Source: Tamarix chinensis (lineage: Eukaryota; Streptophyta; Magnoliopsida; Caryophyllales; Tamaricaceae). From it: a stretch of 64,000 nucleotides of DNA. A program made the translations under genes and the position numbers. Below the pieces are notes generated by a model. It was given only the letters and a program-made list of their open reading frames with translations. It searched no databases and was not told the DNA's origin. The stretch covers positions 49,367,707-49,431,706 of the forward strand of contig CM060174.1 in the NCBI GenBank assembly GCA_030549775.1. Reading direction: 5' to 3'. Shown here piece by piece: positions 59,711 through 64,000 of this stretch. Positions within the stretch are counted from its first letter, which is position 1; every line of letters starts with the position of its first letter.

Positions 59711-60306
59711 AGTAAAGGTCCATCTCCTCTAGAATCTAACTTTGATTGCCTAAGATTTGGAAACCTCTCCTTCCTAAGATGTACCCAAACTAAGTCCCCA
59801 GGTTTAAAAACCATTTTCTTCCTCCTTTTATTAGCATTTTTATCCATTTGTTGCACCTTTTTATTGATTTCCTGACTTACAGACTCATGTAATTTTTTTA
59901 TATTATTAGCTCTATCAAAATTTTGCAAATCAGCATGAGGTAAAGGACTTAGGTCTAAAGGAGTTAAAGGATTAAAATCATACACAATTTCAAATGGAGT
60001 TTTATTAGTTGTAGAATGCAAAGTCCTATTATAAGCAAACTCTACCTGTGGTAAAACATTTTCCCACTGTCTAAGATTCTTTCCAAGGACAGCCCTTAAC
60101 ATATTACCTAATGTTCTATTCACTACCTCAGTTTTTCCATCAGTTTGAGGGTGACAAGTTGTAGAAAATAATAATTTATTTCCTAATTTTCCCCACAAAG
60201 CCTTCCAAAAATGACTCAAAAATTTAACATCCATATTTGAAATTATAGTCTTAGGTATGCCATGTAATTTAACTATATTAGAAAAAAATAATTCAGCCAC
60301 AACCAT
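59704..60306 (-). pseudogene. Integrase catalytic core (C-terminal half) and GPY/F-type region of the chromovirus
   Basis: The 200-aa frame carries the second and third catalytic acidic residues in NMDVKFLSHFWKALWGKLG and HPQTDGKTEVVNRTLGNML. FAYNRTLHSTTNKTPFEIVY follows, then a basic coiled-coil-like stretch (ANKRRKKMVFKPGDLVWVHL). A change in the 'RGDGPL' region leads to the frameshift near 59,704. It overlaps the upstream integrase frame, showing another frameshift near 60,290, so the integrase is split in three. In an intact element it joins cDNA to the target. Confidence 0.85.
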
Positions 60307-60692
60307 AGCATCATTTTTTTATTACAAGGTATAAAATGAGCCATCTTACTAAACCTATCTACTACAACCATTATTGAATCCTTAGCTCTATTAGTCCTAG
60401 GTAATCGTAAAATAAAATCCAAAGAAACATCAACCCAAGGGTGGTTAGATACAGGCAAGGGAGTATATAAACCAAATGGTTTTGAAGTAGTTTTAGCCTG
60501 TCTATAAGCAATACAATTGACACAATATTTTAACACATCCTTCTTCATATGAGGCCAATAAAAATGATCAGTCAATATATTTAAAGTTTTTTGAAATCCT
60601 AAATGTGCCATAAACCCACCATTATGAGCTTCTTGAATTAATAATCCTATGTAAAAATATTCAGGAATACATAACCTATTTTTCCTAAACAA
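60273..60692 (-). pseudogene. Integrase zinc-binding domain and core N-terminus of the chromovirus
   Basis: The 139-aa frame shows the HHCC finger: HNGGFMAHLG for the two histidines and KYCVNCIAYRQAK for the cysteines. PWVDVSLDFILRLP follows with the first catalytic aspartate, then [17 protein letters not shown] frameshift after IPCNKKM moves the rest to the next frame (60,306 down). Its start overlaps the RNase H frame by about 45 bp in another phase, marking a third frameshift near 60,650-60,690. Confidence 0.85.
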
Positions 60693-61213
60693 ATAACCTT
60701 CAGTAATAAAATATTTTCCTTTGTAGAAACTTCACACTTTTTATAAATTTCTTTAAAATAAAGATCTTCCAAGTATAACAATTTAATACTAGAAAAACCT
60801 AACAAAGTAGTATTAGCAGCATTTAATAAAGCACATCTCCTAGATAGGGCATTTGCAACTACATTATCACTTCCTTTTTTATACTTAATCATGTAAGGAA
60901 AACTTTCAATAAACTCTATCCATCTACCCTGTCTTCTATTTAACTTTGATTTAATTTTTAAATACTTAATAGCCTCTTGATCAGTGTTAATTATAAACTC
61001 TCTATGCCACAAGTAATGTTGCCAAACTTCTAAAGCCCTTACTAAAGCAAACAACTCCTTTTCATAAGTAGAATAATTCAAAGTACTACCATTTAATTTC
61101 TCACTAAAATAAGCTATTGGTTTGCCCTCTTGAGAAAGTACAGCTCCTATTCCTAACCCTGAAGCATCACAATCTAATTCAAACATCTTTTCAAAGTCAT
61201 GAAGGCTTAACAC
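60647..61213 (-). pseudogene. RNase H domain of the chromovirus
   Basis: The 188-aa frame has [40 protein letters not shown] then [29 protein letters not shown] and [13 protein letters not shown]. The last motif is normally VADALSRR; here the catalytic aspartate is asparagine, so activity is doubtful even without the other breaks. The domain is in frame with the upstream RT, separated only by one TGA near 61,270, where family members usually have tryptophan. RNase H removes template RNA during reverse transcription. Confidence 0.88.
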
Positions 61214-61270
61214 AGGTGCTTGGGTTAATTTTGTTTTAAGTGTCTCAAAAGATTTTTTCTGTTCTAAACC

Positions 61271-62170
61271 TCACCTAAATCCATTTTCCTTCTTTGTTAT
61301 GGCAGTCAAGGGAGCAGCTATAGTACTAAAATTCCTAACAAATCTCCTATAGAAAGAACACAATCCATGAAAACTTCTTACTTCAGTCACACTCTTTGGT
61401 ACAGGCCATTCTTGAATAGCTTTAATCTTATCTTTATCCACAGATATGCCATATTTGCCTACCACAAATCCTAAGAAAACCAAATTTTCTAGACAAAATC
61501 TAGACTTAGTTAAATTAGCATAAAGCTGTTCTGTCTTAAAAACATTCAAAATAATCCTTAAGTGTCTTAAGTGTTCCTCTAAAGACTTACTATATATAAG
61601 TATATCATCAAAATAAACAACCACAAATTTTCCAATAAAGTCTCTCAAAACATAGTTCATAAGCCTTATAAAAGTACTAGGTGCATTGGATAACCCAAAA
61701 GGAATCACTAACCATTCATACAATCCAAAATTAGTTTTAAAAGTTGTCTTCCATTCATCTCCTGGTTTCATCCTAATTTGATGATACCCACTTTTTAAAT
61801 CTATTTTTGAAAATATAACAGCACCATGTAATAAATCCAACATGTCATCAAGTCTAGGTATAGGATATCTATACTTTATAGTTATCTTATTTACTACCCT
61901 GCTATCCACACACATCTTCCAACCACCATTCTTTTTTGGCACTAATAACACTGGAACTACACAAGGACTCATAGATTCCTTAATATATCCTTTACTTAGC
62001 AATTCAGAAACCTGCCTTTTTAGTTCCTTAACTTCCTTAGGGTTAGCCCTATAAGCAAGTCTGTTTGGTATAACAACTCCTGGAATAAAATCTATCTGAT
62101 GCTCTATTCCCCTCAATAGAGGTAGTCCACTAGGAATGTCCTCAAGAAACAATTCACTATATTCTTCCAA
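61271..62170 (-). pseudogene. Reverse transcriptase domain of the chromovirus (nearly intact)
   Basis: A 299-aa frame covers the whole [13 protein letters not shown] (about residues 21-31), [20 protein letters not shown] then VDSR (68-91), [14 protein letters not shown] (121-134), [16 protein letters not shown] (157-172), the catalytic [13 protein letters not shown] (183-195) and [20 protein letters not shown] near the end are all present in order. The catalytic aspartates are kept. The upstream end runs into the protease-RT linker after a stop near 62,171. By length and motifs it is close to the usual family size, in contrast to every other element in the window. Confidence 0.9.
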
Positions 62171-62173
62171 TAA

Positions 62174-62419
62174 TTATTTTGTTGCACTAGGTACTTCTTC
62201 ACTTATCCCTAACTCACATTCATAAAATTCCTTATAAACCATCAAATATACATTGGCTTGTCTCTTCATAGCCTTTCCTACATCCTTACTTTTAGCATAA
62301 AACCCAGATGTTCCCTTAATTTCCTTTGAGCTAATCTCAGTCTCGAAACTAGGTTTAGATAATTCCTTATAATCAGATTTAATTTTAATTTGATCCTCAA
62401 AAATCTCTTTTGGAGTCAT
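62174..62419 (-). pseudogene. Protease-RT linker of the chromovirus
   Basis: An 81-aa frame rich in charged residues (KDVGKAMKRQANVYLMVYKE, FYECELGISEEVPSATK) lies directly before the RT, in frame with it except for a stop at the junction. No catalytic motif is present. Such poorly conserved linkers are usual here in gypsy pol. Confidence 0.6.
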
Positions 62420-62514
62420 AGGTGCTAAAACAATCTTCCTATAATCCTTATGTACTGTATATATGTTCTTATAATCATCATGTATTACCTTTCTATCATA
62501 TTGCCAAGGTCTAC

Positions 62515-63279
62515 CTAATAATAGGTGAGCGCATGCATAGGAACTATATCACATAAAACAGAATCTTCATATTTACCTAATTTTAAGTTTACTAAAACTT
62601 GTTGACTAACTTTGACATCTCCTAACTCATTAAGCCATTGCAATCTATATGGTTTTGGATGTTTAGTAGTTGTTAAACCTAACTTAGACACTAACAAGGT
62701 ACTAGTAACATTAATACAACTACCACTGTCTATGGCCATGTTAAAGCATTTATCATGAATTAAACACCTAGTATGAAATATATTTTCTCTCTGTATAGCA
62801 CTAGAATTAGGTAATTTGTTACCGTTTAAAGCCCTACGTACTACAAAAAGATCTCTACTCACTGGCAGTTCTATTTCTTCTTTTGAATCACTATCATCTT
62901 CTCTAACTACACTAATCTCTACATCTTCCTCTTCAGATTCAGATTCTATGTCTCTAGATTCTCTAATTAAAATGTTTCTCTTGTTTGGACACTCTGAAGC
63001 TATATGTCCCAATCCTCCACATCTAAAACATTTAATATCCCTAGTTCTGTTTGATCCATTCACAGAGTTTTTCATCACATTCTTAACCTTTTCAAACTTA
63101 TTTCCTATCTTAGCTTCATTATTCCTACCTCTAGATTCAACCTTACTAGTATTCTTCCAGTTTCCAAAAGTAGTTCCCCCAAAATTTCTCCTTACTGTAC
63201 TCTTAAACCCAATCCCAGAGGGTTTATATTGTCTAGACTTCCTTAATTGAATCTCTATCTTAGTAGCTATGTTTACCAT
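62515..63279 (-). pseudogene. Gag C-terminus (zinc knuckle) and protease of the chromovirus
   Basis: The 254-aa frame holds a basic segment (residues 1-80), the CCHC knuckle CFRCGGLGHIASEC (84-97) that binds RNA, and an acidic serine-rich stretch (106-137). The retroviral-type aspartic protease follows, with its active-site triad seen as AIDSGSCIN (182-190); DSG is accepted in this group beside DTG. The frame ends soon after the protease flap region. Upstream it is separated from the gag matrix-like part by a frameshift near 63,280-63,325. Confidence 0.88.
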
Positions 63280-63320
63280 CTCACCTAAAGTTCCACAAGG
63301 ATATAATTCTACTTTATCAG

Positions 63321-63661
63321 CTATCTCAGAAACCTTGCAATGGTAGCATCATCATCCTCAATAATTCCTGTCTTAATAATCAAGACCTCTAATTCCTTAT
63401 AGTAATCATCCACCATCCTCATTCCTTGACTAATTGTTTGTAATCTCTTATGTAATTCCCTATAATAGTAACTTGGCACGAACCTTTTTCTCATTAAGAT
63501 TTTAAATTCTTCACAAGTCTGTATAGGTGGCTCCCCACACCTACGTCTAGTTAACACCAAAATATGATACCAAGAGGAAGCATACTCAGTAAATGCTACT
63601 ACAGCTACCTTAATTTTCTTCTCTTCTGAATAATTATGACACTCAAACACTAGCTCTATCT
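63321..63661 (-). pseudogene. Gag N-terminal part of the chromovirus, cut by the L1 insertion
   Basis: The frame reads FECHNYSEEKKIKVAVVAFT and ASSWYHILVLTRRRCGEPPI, then FKILMRKRFVPSYYYRELHK and MVDDYYKELEVLI, the retrotransposon gag domain. Its first four to five codons (to 63,674) come from the inserted LTR, so the apparent methionine start is an artefact. Similarity to gag begins about at KIELVFEC. The true start and 5' LTR lie beyond the insertion. Confidence 0.8.
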
Positions 63662-64000
63662 TGTAACACCCCAAAATTCACTAATTTTTTTTTTTAAAAC
63701 GGAAGCAATTAAGATAGAAACACTTAAAACCTGTGAATTCTGGGAATGTTATCGCCACACTTAGTACCAGACCAGTTCTCTCCAACAGTTCCCGTACCAA
63801 GTGTTAAGGCTAAAGAAAAGATTTACGTTAAATTCAAATTAACAATTCATAAAAGGATTCGAAAGATCATACGACAAAATCAGAGTACGAGAAATTAAGA
63901 GTTAATTACAATACCCTTCAAGTTTCAAATAACACTTGTAACTTCTAAATAGAAATAAATTTAAACAAGATAAAACCCGATGGGTCAAATTCTGGATTGT
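63662..64000 (+). mobile_element. L1 LTR copy G (left end only), inserted in the chromovirus gag
   Basis: It starts TGTAACACCCCAAAATTCAC and is collinear with copy D: ACACTTAGTACCAGACC (63,756) with ACACTTAGTATCAGACC (20,097), and GTACCAAGTGTTAAGGCTAA (63,792) with GATACTAAGTGCTAAGGCTA (20,134). The five bases before it are TATCT, the same pentamer that flanks copy D. The right end is outside the window. Confidence 0.8.

Larger units (their letters stand above)
59065..63661 (-). mobile_element. CRM-like chromovirus (Ty3/gypsy), minus strand, 5'-truncated by an L1 insertion
   Basis: Minus-strand order is gag, zinc knuckle, protease, RT, RNase H, integrase, with few breaks: the best-preserved element in the window. 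The integrase C-terminus (KINDNAYKIDLPAKFG then FNVADLSPFLG) is the form I know from the CRM/Tcn-related chromovirus group, with no classical chromodomain visible. The 5' LTR and gag start are cut off at 63,662. The 3' end is unresolved: 59,065-59,240 is bounded by TGATGG and CCATCA and could be a short LTR, but no clear polypurine tract precedes it, and a GGGGGAAG run lies inside at about 59,200. Confidence 0.8.

Overview
This window is intergenic DNA from a plant nuclear genome, almost certainly a flowering plant with a medium to large, repeat-rich genome. The evidence is its contents: Ty3/gypsy elements of the Athila/Tat and chromovirus types, a Ty1/copia fragment, very long LTRs that begin TGTAACACCC, and plant-style primer-binding sites and polypurine tracts. 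I found no host gene, tRNA, rRNA or CRISPR array. Nearly every open reading frame is a retrotransposon remnant or a low-complexity artefact. I use four working names for LTR families. L1 is about 4.9 kb, with ends TGTAACACCCC / GGGGTATTACA. L2 is 3.1-3.5 kb, with similar ends, and is distantly related to L1. L3 is the Athila-like 1.4-1.5 kb LTR that starts TGATAAA. L4 is the LTR of a decayed minus-strand gypsy element.

Layout. 1-2.0 kb: right end of an Athila/Tat-type element (tail, polypurine tract, LTR). 2.0-6.4 kb: a reverse-oriented L1 fragment joined to a forward L1 fragment. 6.4-7.5 kb: part of an L4 LTR. 7.5-10.5 kb: no gene, but a long TATC/TA microsatellite. 10.5-26.9 kb: a four-level nest of solo LTRs, L2 copy A holding L2 copy B and L1 copy C, with C holding L1 copy D. 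Each boundary has a 5-bp flanking duplication, perfect for D, 4 of 5 for B and C, and 3 of 5 for A. 26.9-31.7 kb: a reverse L2-like fragment, unassigned AT-rich DNA, a probable Tat-type LTR end and pyrimidine-rich DNA with a MITE-like insert. 31.7-37.6 kb: the minus-strand gypsy element (LTR-IN-RNaseH-RT-gag-LTR), heavily broken. 38.6-39.3 kb: a ~375-bp tandem duplication used as target by an Athila element at 39.3-51.1 kb (LTR-PBS-gag-RT-RNaseH-IN-3' region-PPT-LTR, plus strand). 51.6-53.0 kb: solo L3 LTR with a perfect AGAAG duplication. 53.8-54.4 kb: copia integrase fragment. 54.4-59.0 kb: a decayed plus-strand gypsy element whose 5' LTR is split by a minus-strand solo L3 LTR with a perfect TATAC duplication. 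59.0-63.7 kb: the best-preserved element, a CRM-like chromovirus on the minus strand, with gag, protease, RT, RNase H and integrase readable and only a few breaks. Another L1 LTR is inserted in its gag at 63,662.

The coding parts belong to independent selfish elements, so there is no pathway linking them. The most unusual signal is non-coding. L1 copies carry a compact array of short inverted repeats (CCAC, about 11-nt loop, GTGG) at 55-63 bp spacing, interrupted by a conserved spacer motif. The stem is kept while the loop changes between copies, and a reduced version is visible in L2. Two L1 copies also share a ~62-nt block bracketed by splice-like AG and GT signals.
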